Shown here piece after piece: positions 45,030-57,489 of a DNA stretch of 64,000 nucleotides. Below the pieces are notes generated by a model, which was not told the DNA's origin, did no database searches, and saw nothing but the letters and a program-made list of their open reading frames with translations. The DNA is from Albula goreensis. Taxonomy: Eukaryota; Chordata; Actinopteri; Albuliformes; Albulidae. Position 1 is the first letter of the stretch; each line of letters opens with the position of its first letter. The stretch lies in NCBI GenBank assembly GCA_022829145.1, contig CM040747.1, positions 37,650,052 through 37,714,051 of the forward strand, given 5' to 3'. A program made the position numbers and the translations under genes.

Positions 45030-45800
45030 TCTATCGTTTCGACCCCATCGGAGGCCCAGAGGATCTGGGATAAATACCTTCGGGATGAAGGAATCCCAAG
45101 GTTTTGTTTTATGTTTTCTGTTTTGCCCGATTGGGGTACCCGGGTTGTACTGGGCAGGCTACAGTCTGCAAGTCCCCGGGAAAGCGCTTTTTGTGTGCGT
45201 TGATTCAGAGATTGACCCACCGGAGGCCCAGCGGATCTGGGTTAGTTACCTTGTTGAGGAAGTCCAAGGTTTTGTGTGTTTTGTCTTTTATTGTTCGAAA
45301 GTCTATGTAGTGTTTTGTTTTTCTCCGGGAGAGAGGTCAATAGAGGTGTTATGGGACTGCAGACATAACTACCGGGAATCACGCTCTGTCTTTATGTTGT
45401 CTTTTACGTTGTTTTGTAATGTGTTGGCCAATAAAGGGTACCCATAGTCATGACTTAATTTATAATTATATGTAGAGGCTAATTATATAGCTAATAGTAG
45501 TCTTTCATCTAAAATCCGCGGTAATAGTAGATATAACTAGATAATAATAGCTAGGAAATTTGTTGTTTGGTCAGTTCAAATTGTCTTCATTGATTAAATG
45601 TTGTCTGTTCTGTTTTTGGTCCCATCGGAGACCCATGGGATGAGGTTATTGCCTACCTGGGTTGTTTACCTTATGAAATTCCTTTGAGGATTTACAAGGT
45701 TTTGTGTATGGCCGATGGGAGGCCCAGGTGAAACCTCTGGTTCCTGGGAAACTAGGTGAGTTAAGATACTACCTAGGAAAGTGTCTGACGCCAATCTGAA
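45030..45800 (+). repeat. Diverged internal repeats in the LTR element leader
   Basis: A motif of the form CCCATCGGAGGCCCAGAGGA, a short spacer, then CCAAGGTTTTGT is seen at about 45046, 45218 and 45620-45730. The copies diverge and are not in one frame. They may be remnants of a packaging/leader structure or of a lost coding region. Confidence 0.5.
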
Positions 45801-48255
45801 TGTTTTGACGGCATCGGTACCTCAGGTGAGAGGCTGTAGCCTTCCTGGGAAGCTTGCGTATAATTCTGAAAAGGATTATCGTGAGGTCTGTGTTCGTTTG
45901 TCTTTATGTGTTTGGACCGGTGGCCGCCTCAGTAATCTAGTTTTCGCAGTTATCGCTGTGCTTACGGGTTTCTGGGAAGCTAGGTGGCAAGGGTCACCTA
46001 GATAGTAGATGGCGTCATTGTCATTTATGTTGTCTTGTTAATTCAATGTTTTGTACTGACCAAACGTGAATTTATAATCATATTTTATTATATAACATTA
46101 ATAAATACAATTGTCATATATACAAATTCTATGGCATGCTTAAGAGTATATAATATAGACCCTGGACAGTCCTGTATGATTTAGTGGTGCGCTAAATAGG
46201 TATCTGTCCTGTAATAATATTATAAATTAAATAATATTATGAATCCCCTGATAAAAGTATAGTGCTTGCGAAGATCATAGGAAATTCGTAAAGCGTAAAA
46301 TAGAAAATTTGGAATATGTCGTATTCCAAACTGTTTATCTTACGAATGGGGTTTATTTGCATCTACATGCTGTGGCTATAGATTAGTATACATACGGAAT
46401 TGTGGTGGCAAGGTATACTGGCAGTAACTTTAAAGTTGCAGATGCTTTGAATTCCAGCTATCAACATGCAACAACTCGCAAATGGTTTTGGTCTATCCGT
46501 TTTAGCGTCTCAATGAGTAGCAGTCGCGGGTGGTATGGAAACGAGAGTTTAACAGGGTGACACGAATGTAACAGGTACTTCTCTCCCCTGGAGGCAGCAA
46601 GAGCTGTTCCCGCTAATTGTGATACTTGTTTGACGGCGACTGGTAGGCCTAGTTGATTGTAGAAGATTACGCACATCTTCTTACAGACACATCAATACAA
46701 TAACCGAGTAGTTTTGTTTAATGTTTGTAGTTATGGCATCTCGCTATTGTCATCATGTTCGGCTAGCCAATACTTCCTCATGGAATGGATTTGTGCTACC
46801 AATCATTAGGTTAACTGGTTGTTTTGCTGGCCATCCACAATTCCTTAAATAACATTATATAGCAACAGTGTCTTTACACGCCCTTTAATGTAGGATTGCA
46901 CTTTGCGTTTGATCTGTGCAAAGTGTTGTAGTGTTTCGGTTTTGTGCTGGTGCTTCTGTTTCGGGTTTTGAATTAAGTAGAATGGGAATTCTTGGTTTAT
47001 ATCTCGTCGTGTTTCTGGCATCTCGAGTCGAACATGACAACGGTTTAGCTGTGTTGATTCATTAACCTGAGTTGGGAGAGTGCTGGCATAACAATAGAAA
47101 TACTTGAGCTTGTGATTAAGGGCTGTAAGGAACTATTGAGCTTGAAATAAATATATAGTATATATAATTTAGCCACAATATTTCTCATTCTTAAACGGTT
47201 TTCTCTGGGTTTCCTGTTTTTAGTTACCCAGATAAGAAAAGGGGGGAATATAAAAATATAAAAAAAATAGGTTTTATAAAAATATAGGTTGTATAAAACC
47301 GATAATATAAAAATCAAATAAATAATTATAATGTAAAAATCAAACAAATGATTAAAATAATTACTGTTAATGTAAAGGCCTAAAATTTGCACGTGCAACA
47401 AGCTATAGCTAGGCAATCAATCGATTGCCTTTACAGCAGCTGCATCCTTTTTATTTTTCATTTTTGCAAAATTTGAATGTCGGGCCCGACTGAATTGGCA
47501 GTTTTTAAATTCCTCTGACTTTTGACCATGGTCACTCAAACTGGACTGTTAATAGCTCTGATGGGTGAACAACAGGAGGGTGACAAGCACTCACACCTAC
47601 AATTCTATCAATCCTGCAACAAATCCTCGGATGAAGACTTCAGCAAGGACACCCTTTGAAGTGGAGCCACAGCCAGGGGGGAAGTATGGACGACTTCCCC
47701 TCTTTAAACAATGACATGAAAGCATAGGGGACTCCGAAATGAAGTCGGGGCTACATGGGTGATGTGCTCGCAACCTCTCCCCATTTTAGACAATCTGAGG
47801 ACCCAAGGAGCAGGAAATACCCTGAGCTGAGGCTGGGGTAATGTGAGTGAGGTGCTGTAAACCTCTCCCCATCAGTACATTCTGGACATTCTTCCACAAC
47901 AAGGACAATTCATCACTCACAAGGATTCTGGACACATCATTATAAACATCTTGGAAGATGCAACACCACATTTTGCATCTTTTGTCATTTTCATTGTTCA
48001 TGTGTGTGTGTGGATGTGTGTGTGTATGGGCCATTTATGTTCATTGTCTTTTTCATCTTGTTTCTTTTAACCATGTCAGTAAAAGTGCCTGTACTCAGCA
48101 TTAGGCTGAGTATATGATGAATACAATCATAATTAACATGCGGTCATCACTATAGGTTTCAAAAGAATCCCTATATACTGTATGCACAGTCGGTCACAGG
48201 TTTCTCATACTCACAGTTTTAAAATATCATTTGGTTGCCATATTATGCTTGTGTC

Positions 48256-48410
48256 TATACTTCTCATAGTGTGCCCAGTGCCAGCCAGAAGCAGATGGGC
48301 TTCCCCTCTGAGCCGGGTTCTGCTCAAGGTTTCTTCCTGCTAATGCGGAAGTTTTTCCTTGCCACTGTTGCTATAGGCTTGCTCTAAGGGGGTCTCAGGC
48401 CTGGGGTTTA
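48256..48410 (+). repeat. Common teleost repeat segment inside the LTR element
   Basis: AGCCAGAAGCAGATGGGCTT, then CAAGGTTTCTTCCT and TTTTTCCTTGCCACTGTTGC, follow a sequence motif found in many fish interspersed repeats. It suggests that the interior acquired foreign sequence. Confidence 0.45.
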
Positions 48411-48525
48411 TGTTAAGATATAGTCACTCATATAGTTATGGTTGTAATACACATTTTTATGTTTAAGAAGTTAATTTTAAGGTTGACCTCAGCACACAAG
48501 GTATGTTGGGTCAAACAGGAGGGAC

Positions 48526-48886
48526 TGTTGGGAAACAGTTTTGGAGAGCGGCACTGTGTTTGAGAATGTGTATTAGAATTACAAAGGAATGTTGCCGCAT
48601 CCGACCAGGGCCAAATGGCGCCTCCTGTTAACGACCTGGTATCTGCCGTCTGCGGAACTAAGGGTTCCCTATTACCATATCTGAGCCATCACATGCAAAT
48701 GTATCTCCCTTAAACTGTATAAATGTTGTCAACTCTTTGTAATCATTGAACATTTTGCTCCATGCTTGTGTTCCCACGGCCGGCTGTGTAAGTAAAGTAC
48801 CTGTCTTCAACTGCGAACATGGAATCCGTCTCTTCATTAATAACATAATGTTCTACCCATTTTGATAATTTTATTGTTTACTAACA
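48526..48886 (+). repeat. 3' LTR
   Basis: 361 bp, identical by eye to the 5' LTR except A at 48660. Octamer copy at 48693-48700. Confidence 0.92.
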
Positions 48887-51800
48887 CTACTGCACTGACA
48901 AGTAATGCATATTGTGATTGATTCCCATTGTATTAAATTATCAGTCAGGTCTGGCTTCTGCAGCCATTGCTGTTTCTGCACTGCAGTGAATGAGGCTTTT
49001 GCTGCTTTCCTACATAAACATGCTAAATTAACTGGATGTGATCTGAACATTATCCTGATTGGTAATAACTCAGTTTCATTTAAACTGGGTAATTCTGAGA
49101 GGGAATAATCGGCTCTGATCTGATGTGTTCCTGCTCAGGAGTGCCTCTCAGTGTAGGGTGAGAGTAACACACAGTAACATAAAGAGTACTATAATGCATT
49201 TCCATGACTGCAAAGTAAGTAATACAGTCATTTCAGTCTTTACTTGTAAAAGCAATAATGAGTACTGTGGAATATATTGCAGTTTTTATGTGTATGTGTA
49301 TTTATAACATTAATTGAACCATCGTAAAGACCAGTGTGCTGGAATGTGCTTCAACATCATTGAGTAAATTAGACTATTGTTGGTGCTCTTATAAAACTCT
49401 TGCTTGTTCAGCAATGTAAACTCTTACTGTTTTTATTCTTTTACATTTAGAACATAGAATTGGACAGAATTCACATCATTCTGTTTCCCAGCAACAGTAG
49501 TAAGTTCAAGTGGTTTAGAATTTTCAGTGTTTCAGCCTCTATGACGTCACAATAGGAATGTTCTTAAAATACAAACAGCTATCAATTAATATGTCATTTG
49601 GACTTTTCATCGATTGCAGCTATATCTTACCAAAATGTACCAGTCACTTTGTATAGTAGAAGACAATATTGTGTTAAACTATTTTCTTGGACAGTTACAT
49701 CCTTCAGACTTGTAAGTAGATACCTAAAGATACCTTTGATTTCCTCAAATGCAGTGTCTCTTTGTTATTACTTCAAAATTAATTGATCAGTTCTGTGCCT
49801 GAATCTAACAGATAAGCTACAGAAATGACAGGAGTTTTAATGTTTTACTTTAATATTGCTTGTTAGCAAGCCGGCTATGTGGGGTAACTCAAGTAAGGGT
49901 GTCATATCGTATATGAGAGTGGCCAATGGTGGTGCAAACTTGTTTTGCCATAAGTTGCTAGCATTTCCGTTAATTGCACTTCACAAGTAACTGTGATAAA
50001 AGTGACATTGAAATGAAATAAAAGTTTAATTGTGAAATAAAAATCAAATAATTAATTACTACATCATTATGATGTAAAAATGAAAACATGATTATGGTAT
50101 TGTGAAAATTAGTATGCTGAAATTCACAATTTATTGACTAATCTAATATCCATTTTATTATGTATTTCATAAAAGGTTTTGTTTAATTATGAATTATGAA
50201 TAAAATTTTCAGAATTGAAAATAAAGGACAGACAGAAATTATTATGAATGACGACTGACTTCCCAGCTGCTGGGACTGTTTTTCTTCCTAAATTTGTGAA
50301 TCAACACTGAATATTCATTTAGCTTTGAGGGACTGTGGGACAGAATGTACTGAATTATATCATCAAGCTTGACATCTCTGGCCTATCATTCTGAAGTCAG
50401 TTAAATCAGTGCATATTAAAAGCAGATGAATGAGATTTGGACTGTATTCCAAACAAGAAGTGTATTCTCTACACAGAAGACCTCAGAGAAGGTTGGAAGT
50501 TCACAAATGAAATAATGAAATGTATTCCTTTAATATAGCTAGTTCTGCACTATATACATTGTAATAGTAACCCTGCTAAAACATTACATTATCCTGGGCA
50601 TTGTTGTGACAGAGCTAAGGGGTACCTTTACATAAACTGGTACCTTTACATCTGTTACAGAACCCCGCCCCCTCCCTGCAGAACCCAGGAGGCAGAGTAC
50701 AGGGTCAAACAGGAAGAAGAGCTAAACAGGTGAGGAAATCCCACTAAGTAGTAAAAACATGATATTTAATATCACAGAAAATGTAATATTTAACATATGG
50801 CTGAAACAGATACAATATGGATTTATGGAATCCAGAATATGGATTTAGGCAGAACTGAGGCGTTGTGGGATAGAGTGCACTGAAGCTATACTGGATGCAA
50901 AAAAAAAAAAACTAACATGGATAGTGACTGAAGAGGTATGTTACGACCTTGGTTGTGTGTATTCTGTTTGTGCATCTTTCCCGTCTTTCTGTTTGTTTTT
51001 TCGTCTTTCTCCCGCTTTTCATTTCATACGAGGTATTCGTCTTCCGTTGGTCCACCCCTGGTTACTGTGCGTCCTCATCCACCAATCCACTCTCCGTCCG
51101 TTACCCCTCTGTTCATTACCCTGTTGCATGTTTGGGAAGAAGGGCAGGTAAGATATACTGTAAATAATAATCACACTTCATACAGTCTGCTTACTCCTAG
51201 GATATGGCCTGTTAGATACACTATGTTAGGAGCGAGTGCCACCCACTGTGTTCGGCTTGGATAGGTCAGTCTAGTGTAGTTAGTTCGGTCTTTATTTTTT
51301 TGTGACCTATTGTTTTTGTTATTAGTTGGCTAGCTGGGTATTCACCTTAGAATAGATAAGACTGGCAATTTGGTTATTTGTGTTTCTTTTCTTTGGTGCC
51401 GCCCATAGCCCTCTTCCCCCCTTTTGTGTGTTTGATTTGTGTTTGTGCTGTTGTGTATTTGTTGTAAATAATTGTACATTGTGTTTATTGCCCCCTCCTT
51501 TGTAAATACCCCCAGCACAGTACACCTTGTAAATAAACCGCACACCCCGTTGTTAACACTTAACTTTTTGGTTGATTGTGTGGTTTTTCTGTCCCGGCCT
51601 CCCATTACACCACCTCCTTTTATGTTGCATTCCCCTTCCCTATACCCCTAGACACCTCGGGGACGTAACAAGGAAGCAGTTTGGTGTGTCCCTATGGCTA
51701 AACCACATGCTAAACTGGAAATTTATGTAACGTGTACTTTATGTGTAATTTCTGTAATCTTTTCTGTTACCTGTTTGTCTTTGAGTCTCAGTCTCTCTGG

Positions 51801-51950
51801 TAGCCGATGAATCTCGGCCTGACACTGAAAGGAGTCCTGGACTTGCGCCAGTGAAGAGTGCACCTGGAACGACTAAGTCTATGAAAAAGAAGCACAAAGG
51901 TAGGATTACAGGCTCAGTTCAGTCACATTGACAGTCCATCCTTCCTACAG
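48887..51950 (+). repeat. Delta block, long copy 2
   Basis: Collinear with 30268-33400, resuming exactly at the target duplication of the LTR element. Lacks the 59-bp palindrome of copy 1. Confidence 0.75.
50939..51670. mobile_element. Solo LTR of the second family, copy 2
   Basis: TGTTACG...CGTAACA, 732 bp, at the same place in the delta block as 32389-33129. Left flank AGGTA, right flank AGGAA (one change from the duplication). Confidence 0.75.
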
Positions 51951-53912
51951 TAGCATGGGAGTATTTTCTCCCACTCAGCTTTCAGGAAGTGGAGGCATCA
52001 GTCTGTCTTTAAAACAACATTTAAAGTAACATTCACCACTGCAACAGAGATGACACTTTGTAACAACAGAGGAAACAGTTACATGGTGGAGGTATCAGTC
52101 ACAGTAGAGACGTCAGCTATAAACTGCTCCCATGTGCAAAGATGATAAGGTTTGACCAGGCCTCTCTGCTGATGATGGAGACATCCAGCGAGACCGAGTT
52201 GATTAGAGGATGGTATCATTGATATGTTTTCTGTCTGAAAATAATATTCTCAGATTTATTGAAGCACACTGTTCTAACTACTATCCATGACAGAGCTGGG
52301 TGAAGGGAGTTATATCAGTGTCTGTATTTCATACCCAGTGATTATGCACATAGATCAGAGCAGATCAAGATGTTATGAATGAAAATTATAATGTACTGCT
52401 TTTACGTACATTTAACTTTAAATATATGGGCATGCTGTTCAAATGAGTAGACCATGTTAGATTGACAAACTATTCATTTCTCCAAGAGTTTTAGCAGTCA
52501 GAGTAGAAAGACTCTCAGACACTTCTCACTTTACACTGCTAACATTTACCTTGAGTCTGATTTATGTAGGTCTAGCTCTGAGTTAGAGCTCTAGTTCATC
52601 CAGTCTGCTTGGCTCCACTTAATGAGCAGCCAGCCTCTGACTGTTCACCTCGTTCTCAGGCTCTTGCTGAGTCTGTTGAATTGTCTCCACACAGCAGTTC
52701 CTCTGCTTATGCCTCTGCTGGAGGAGATGATGTGGGGACAGAGGCTGAGAGTCTACCAAGGCTCTGTGCTCACGTGGCTCCTGGCCATCACCATGGAATC
52801 AAGGATGCCTCTACCTGCCAGCACACATGAGTCTCTCTCCTCTGTTTTAGGATGTCCTGATCAGCACCAGCTCCAAATAAATGCATTTGGTTACGCAGTA
52901 AGAGAGCGCCCACGCTACAGCGCTCACTATGAAATCATGCATATGATGTGAATAGTTGCAGATTACCATGAGCAAAGGGTATGTGTTATTCCATATGGTT
53001 ATCTGTTTAAAGACTGTTTGTGCTGACCTCATCAAATGAGGGCCATTTGATGCTAAGATTACAACATTGTGTTGTATGATAAATAAATACTGATAAATAA
53101 CTAGTCAGGACAGCAACGATTTTGTACTGAACTTAGACTTGATGATTTTCCACACCACAAGGGGGAGCCACCCAACTGTGATATAAGAGGGGTTATATGG
53201 TCTCTGTTTGAGAAGAACCACAGAGACACCATAATAATGATTATGAAACACCTCTGTAGAACACACATCAGTCCAATGGAGGGGCCGATAGTGCCTCACT
53301 TTCACACTGTATTCAACACAAGGGACTGAGGTGGCACCCAAGTGACCGTAGTATTGTTGAGGATAATACAGTAACAGCTGTAAGGGTGAGGAAGAGTCAG
53401 CTCAGGTGTGAAGCTGTTGATGGAAACAGCACCGCTGTCCAATCCAGTTCAACACTACAGATCCTAACTAGTTCAGTCTCTCTGACAGATTTAAGCTATG
53501 TTTCTAAATTATTCTTGAATTCATGTCCATACTTTCTGTCATTGAAAATGTAAAAGAAGTTTACTCTTATGGAAACATACCCAAAAAATAACATTTGATA
53601 TGATGGTATTAATTGTGATTGGGAGTAATTGTGTTAAATTCATATTCAAGCTTTTATTGAGAGTGAATGCAGAAAACTGCTTCATGCATGTAATCCAGTT
53701 GCTAGTTTTCTGTACTGTGTTTGACTTATTTTTAAACAAAGGTGTTTCATATAACCATAAGTATTCATCCACTGGGCTTTGATTCTGTTGGATGTTCAAA
53801 CATGATAATGCTCAAATATTGTATTACTTGTGAGAGCATTTCTAAGTTAAAACTGAACCACTGAAGCTCAGTGTGCTGGAGCAGAACCCCTCAGTGTCCC
53901 GGGTCAGTGCCT
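51950..53912 (+). repeat. Alpha block, copy 3 (V gene lost)
   Basis: Matches copies 1 and 2 up to the V downstream flank. The match ends inside GGGTCAGTGCCTC at about 53912, then jumps to beta sequence. Confidence 0.8.
53840..53912 (-). pseudogene. Vestige of a deleted light-chain V gene
   Basis: AACTGAACCACTGAAGCTCA through CCCCTCAGTGTCCCGGGTC, then AGTGCCTC, is the segment normally found 70-150 bp beyond a V recombination signal. Instead of CCCCCTCAGCACCTGC it continues TCCGGCCGCC and then into the beta block. RSS, V exon, leader and promoter are gone. Confidence 0.8.
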
Positions 53913-54476
53913 CTCCGGCCGCCTCATATGTGGTCCAGGACTTGGTTTCTTTGAAAGTTGGCCCTCTAGTGCCGGTGCTTCTGCATCGCTTCCAATGAGC
54001 AGCTTATTTAGCTTTGCAGAACCAGGTGTTTGGCAGCTTGATCCAAGCGATGCCTAAAATTAAGCACTGAAATCCCAACAATGCAGCACAGACACTGGGC
54101 ATGAACTGAGCACTCACACAAAAAATATTTTTTCACACCTTTGATGGGTGTGAATGGGCTGTGGGATTGGCAGTGGATGGGTGTTTCTCCCCATGCTGTT
54201 TGACCCCATACCCGCACCAGCCGCAAAACACGGCATCTGCCTGTTTTCACTACTGACTTCATCCCCTTGTCCCGGACCTGAGCTTCTTCAAGAGAATTCA
54301 GTGCTGAGATACAAACTCCAAACGACTGTTCAGGAGCTGGAGTTGAATGGATTTGGTGAGGAAGGCCTTTTCAGCTGGTCTCTGGGGGAACGACGGTCGG
54401 TACATGATTGAGAGGTCATGTGATGGCCAAGAGCCTCGCCAAAGTTCTACAATAAGGAAGGAGAGAAAGTTCTGTC

Positions 54477-54550
54477 ATCCCTGGGTGGGCTCAAACCACC
54501 AACCTTTCAGTTAACAGCCAAACGCACTAGACCTATTGCACCACAGAGAC
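54477..54550 (-). pseudogene. tRNA-Asn pseudogene (GTT), copy 3
   Basis: The copy closest to a functional tRNA-Asn (CTAGTGCGTTTGGCTGTTAA in the D-arm to anticodon part), still with GGTTTGA in the T-loop. Confidence 0.7.
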
Positions 54551-54793
54551 TACGTTGCACCCCTTCTTTTGGCCTGCATTTAACAGAGTAACATATTGGG
54601 AGGGCCCTCAGCATGAAGAGGGTAAAAAGGGTTAAGTGCATGTAATATAAATGAATTGTTTTGCTAAAGATGACCCTGTCCATACTTATGTGTGCATTTG
54701 GTGGAAAAGTACTGGGGCAGCTTGAAGAGATTGTGCAGAGAGCAAGATGTTTTGCAAAACTGTACCACGGTTGTCTTGAGGAGAAGAACAGCT

Positions 54794-56070
54794 GTTCAAA
54801 ATTCAAGATTTCTTTATTGTCATTTTTCTTGCACTTACATACAATCAAGAATGAAATACCATTCCTCCAAGAGCAACAGTGTACATAAATTACAATAGAG
54901 AATTAAAAGAGCTTTTATAAAAAAATTTGTATAAAATATAAAAAAATACAATAAGCACAACAACATACAGCTATACACAATACACACAATACATACACAC
55001 AATACAACCCAATACACATGGTGCACCGCAGAAAATAAGAAAATTAGCAGTGTATCTGGAGGGGAATCGCAGCATATACTGTAAATTACCTTTGTCTGTA
55101 CAAAAAGTGCATTGTGCAGTGTGGAAATTCCACTACAGGAGAGAAGTGTCTGGTCCTATGGGGAGGTAATTGTTTAGTGGTGGAGGGGGGTACAAGAATG
55201 TTTATGATCCTCACAGCCTGGCGTATGAAGCTGTTTAGAAACCTGCTGGTCCTGGTACGGATACTTCTGTACCTCTTCCCAAATGGCAGGAGGGAAAACA
55301 GGCTGTGGGAGGGGTGGTCGGGTCCTTGGTGATGCTGGAGGCTCTGTGGGTGTAGCGCTGGTTGAAGATCTCCAGCAGGGAGGGGAGAGGGACACCAATG
55401 ACCTTCCCAGCTGTTCTCACTATCCTGCTCAGCTGTTTCTGTTTTGAGGTTTTGCACTTTCAGAACCAGGCAGTGATACAATAGGTCAGAACACTTTCAA
55501 TGGTGCCCCTGGAGAAGGTGGTGAGGGCCAGAATGGGGAGACTGGCCTGTTGGGCCTTCTTGACGATGGCCGTGGTGTTGGTGGTCGAGGTCAGATCGTT
55601 CACCAAGTACGCTCCCAGGAAATTGATGCTACCGACCCTCTCCACAATCACACCATCTACGGTCAGCAGGGGTGGTGGTCCGTGCGGGCCTTCCTGAAGT
55701 CGATGACCATCTCCTTGGTCTTGTTAACATTCAGGGAGAGGTTGTGTCTATTGCGTCACGCTGTCAGCTGCTCCTCCTCCATCCTGTATACTGACTCATC
55801 ACCTTTGCTGATGAGACCCACAACTGTCGTGTCATCAGCGAACTTGATGATGTGGTTGTTGCTGGATCTGGCAGTACAGTCGTGGGTCAGCAGGGTGAAC
55901 AGCAGGGGGCTCAGGACGCAGCTCTGGGGTGAGCCTGTGCTCACTGAGGTGGTACCTGATGTGTGGCTGCAGACTCTGACTGTCTGCCGCCTTTGTGTCA
56001 GGAAGTCCAGGATCCAGTTACAGGTGGCAGTATCCACATCCAGCTTCTCCACCAGTTGCTATGGTATGAT
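54794..56070 (-). pseudogene. L2-like LINE fragment, copy 3
   Basis: As copy 1. The catalytic-type motif reads IKFADDTTVVG, the consensus form. A second fragment reads VERVGSINFLGAYL, then VKKAQQASLP and IESVLTYCITAW. Frameshifted. Confidence 0.8.
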
Positions 56071-56730
56071 GGTATTGATAAATACATAAATCTGTCAAAG
56101 AGCAATCTGCATTTTCAAACTCCAATGCCCTGTCAGTCTCTCCCAAAATGAAGAGAGAGCCTCCATCACTGATCAGCACTATGGGCAGTTATGTAATTCT
56201 CTGTGGGGCTGAGGGACTCAGTAAGGACTGCCTCAGACACCAAAGTGTGTTCTCTGCTCAGTTATTACAGGGTAGAGGCATTCAGATATGCAGAGGGGCT
56301 CTGTCTCCATCTAGTGATCAGTATATGTAATGGCAGCTTGTATAATGTGTGTTGAAGGAAAGACCTCTGGACTGTCCTGGACAGAAGGTTCACTGCTACT
56401 CTTTCCACAGAAATGTGATGTTCAACTACAATACATTTAAAATCTTATAATATAATACAAAATGGCATTTCACAGATTGATCAGGCATATTTGAATTGTA
56501 TTCATTGTCATTTCAATTTGAAATAACTAACCTCTCAAGGCTTGGATATCCTGACCTTAAATTCAGTCTTAGTATATTTGTTTATTAGATGCATGAGAGT
56601 TTATTGACCCATTGAAGCTCAGTGTGCTGGAGCAGAACCCCTCAGTGTCCCGGGTCAGTGCCTCCCCCCTCAGCACCTGCAGTAGGTCCCAGCTGCAGCA
56701 GTGCAGTCTCTGTGCAGTCTGACTGAGGGA

Positions 56731-56758
56731 GGTTTTTGTACGGCTCTCTATCACTGTG
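56731..56758 (-). other. V7 recombination signal (12-RSS)
   Basis: Heptamer 56752-56758, 12-bp spacer, nonamer 56731-56739, all consensus. Confidence 0.95.
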
Positions 56759-57303
56759 TGAATATATGTGTACTGCTGATGTAGTGGTAACTCTGACAGT
56801 AGTAATCTCCTGCATCTTCAGCCTGGACTCCACTGATGGTCAGAGTGAAGTCAGTCCCAGATCCACTGCCACTGAATCGATCAGGAATCCCTGAGATACG
56901 CTGATTTACAAGCTTTATCAGGAGTTTAGGGGCTTCTCCAGGCTTCTGGTTATACCAGGCCATTCTTTCACCATGACTGTCTTTATAAACTGCAGGGCTG
57001 GTTCTACAGCTCAGGGTGACAGTGTCTCCTATGACAGCAGATTTACCAGCAGGAGTCTGAGTCACAGTCACCTGTCCTGTGGAGTCTGAAATGAGAAACA
57101 GCAACACACAAATAGTACGTAACCTGAAGATGCATGAAATAATATCAAAATTAGTCAGAAACAACTTTTATGTTCTATTCATACATTGTCTGGAATATAA
57201 TTTTGTTTTTCGTGTTTTCATGAATCTCACCCTGAATGCAGAAAGTGAGTGCCCAGATGAAGATGGTGATAAAAGTCATTGTTGCTGTTGGTTCTGTTGC
57301 CAT
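56759..57303 (-). CDS. V7: light-chain V gene, kappa-type, divergent
   Basis: Leader exon 57231-57303 (ends ALTFCIQ) and V exon 56759-57085 (327 bp), intron 145 bp. Open frame. The mature start is [10 protein letters not shown], without the Cys present before Gly-Gln in V1-V6. The usual Gln after Trp-Tyr is Asn ([10 protein letters not shown]), CDR1 is [10 protein letters not shown] and CDR2 region [13 protein letters not shown]3 [12 protein letters not shown] ends in IF where others have VF. Framework Cys and Trp are intact, so it is predicted functional. Confidence 0.92.
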
Positions 57304-57341
57304 GAAGGACAGCTCTCAGTCATCAAGTGTTAAACTCACAG

Positions 57342-57407
57342 GACTATAAACACTCCCAGAGCACTGAAGCATGTGCTGCCAATGCAAAGTGTCTTCTCTA
57401 TGCAAAT
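57342..57407 (-). promoter_or_regulatory. V7 promoter: octamer and TATA-like box
   Basis: Octamer at 57400-57407, GTTTATAGTC at 57342-57351. Confidence 0.85.
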
Positions 57408-57489
57408 GGTCTTCCTGGGTACAGCAGGCACTTGTAGCCCAGCAGTGCTGTGGAGGCAGACTAGGGCTTATGGGCTGTGACACAGACAG

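Larger units (their letters stand above)
44236..48886 (+). mobile_element. Young LTR retrotransposon lacking gag-pol, 4651 bp
   Basis: Two 361-bp LTRs (TGTTGG...CTAACA) flank a 3.9-kb interior. CTACT at 44231-44235 and 48887-48891 is the target duplication, and the uninterrupted target is visible in the paralogous blocks at about 30268 and 62784. The LTRs differ at one position that I can find (T at 44370, A at 48660). A primer-binding site follows the 5' LTR, and a purine-rich stretch (AACAGGAGGGAC) precedes the 3' LTR. The interior has no gag, protease, RT or integrase that I can recognise, and only short frames, so it must have moved with proteins from another element. Confidence 0.9.
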
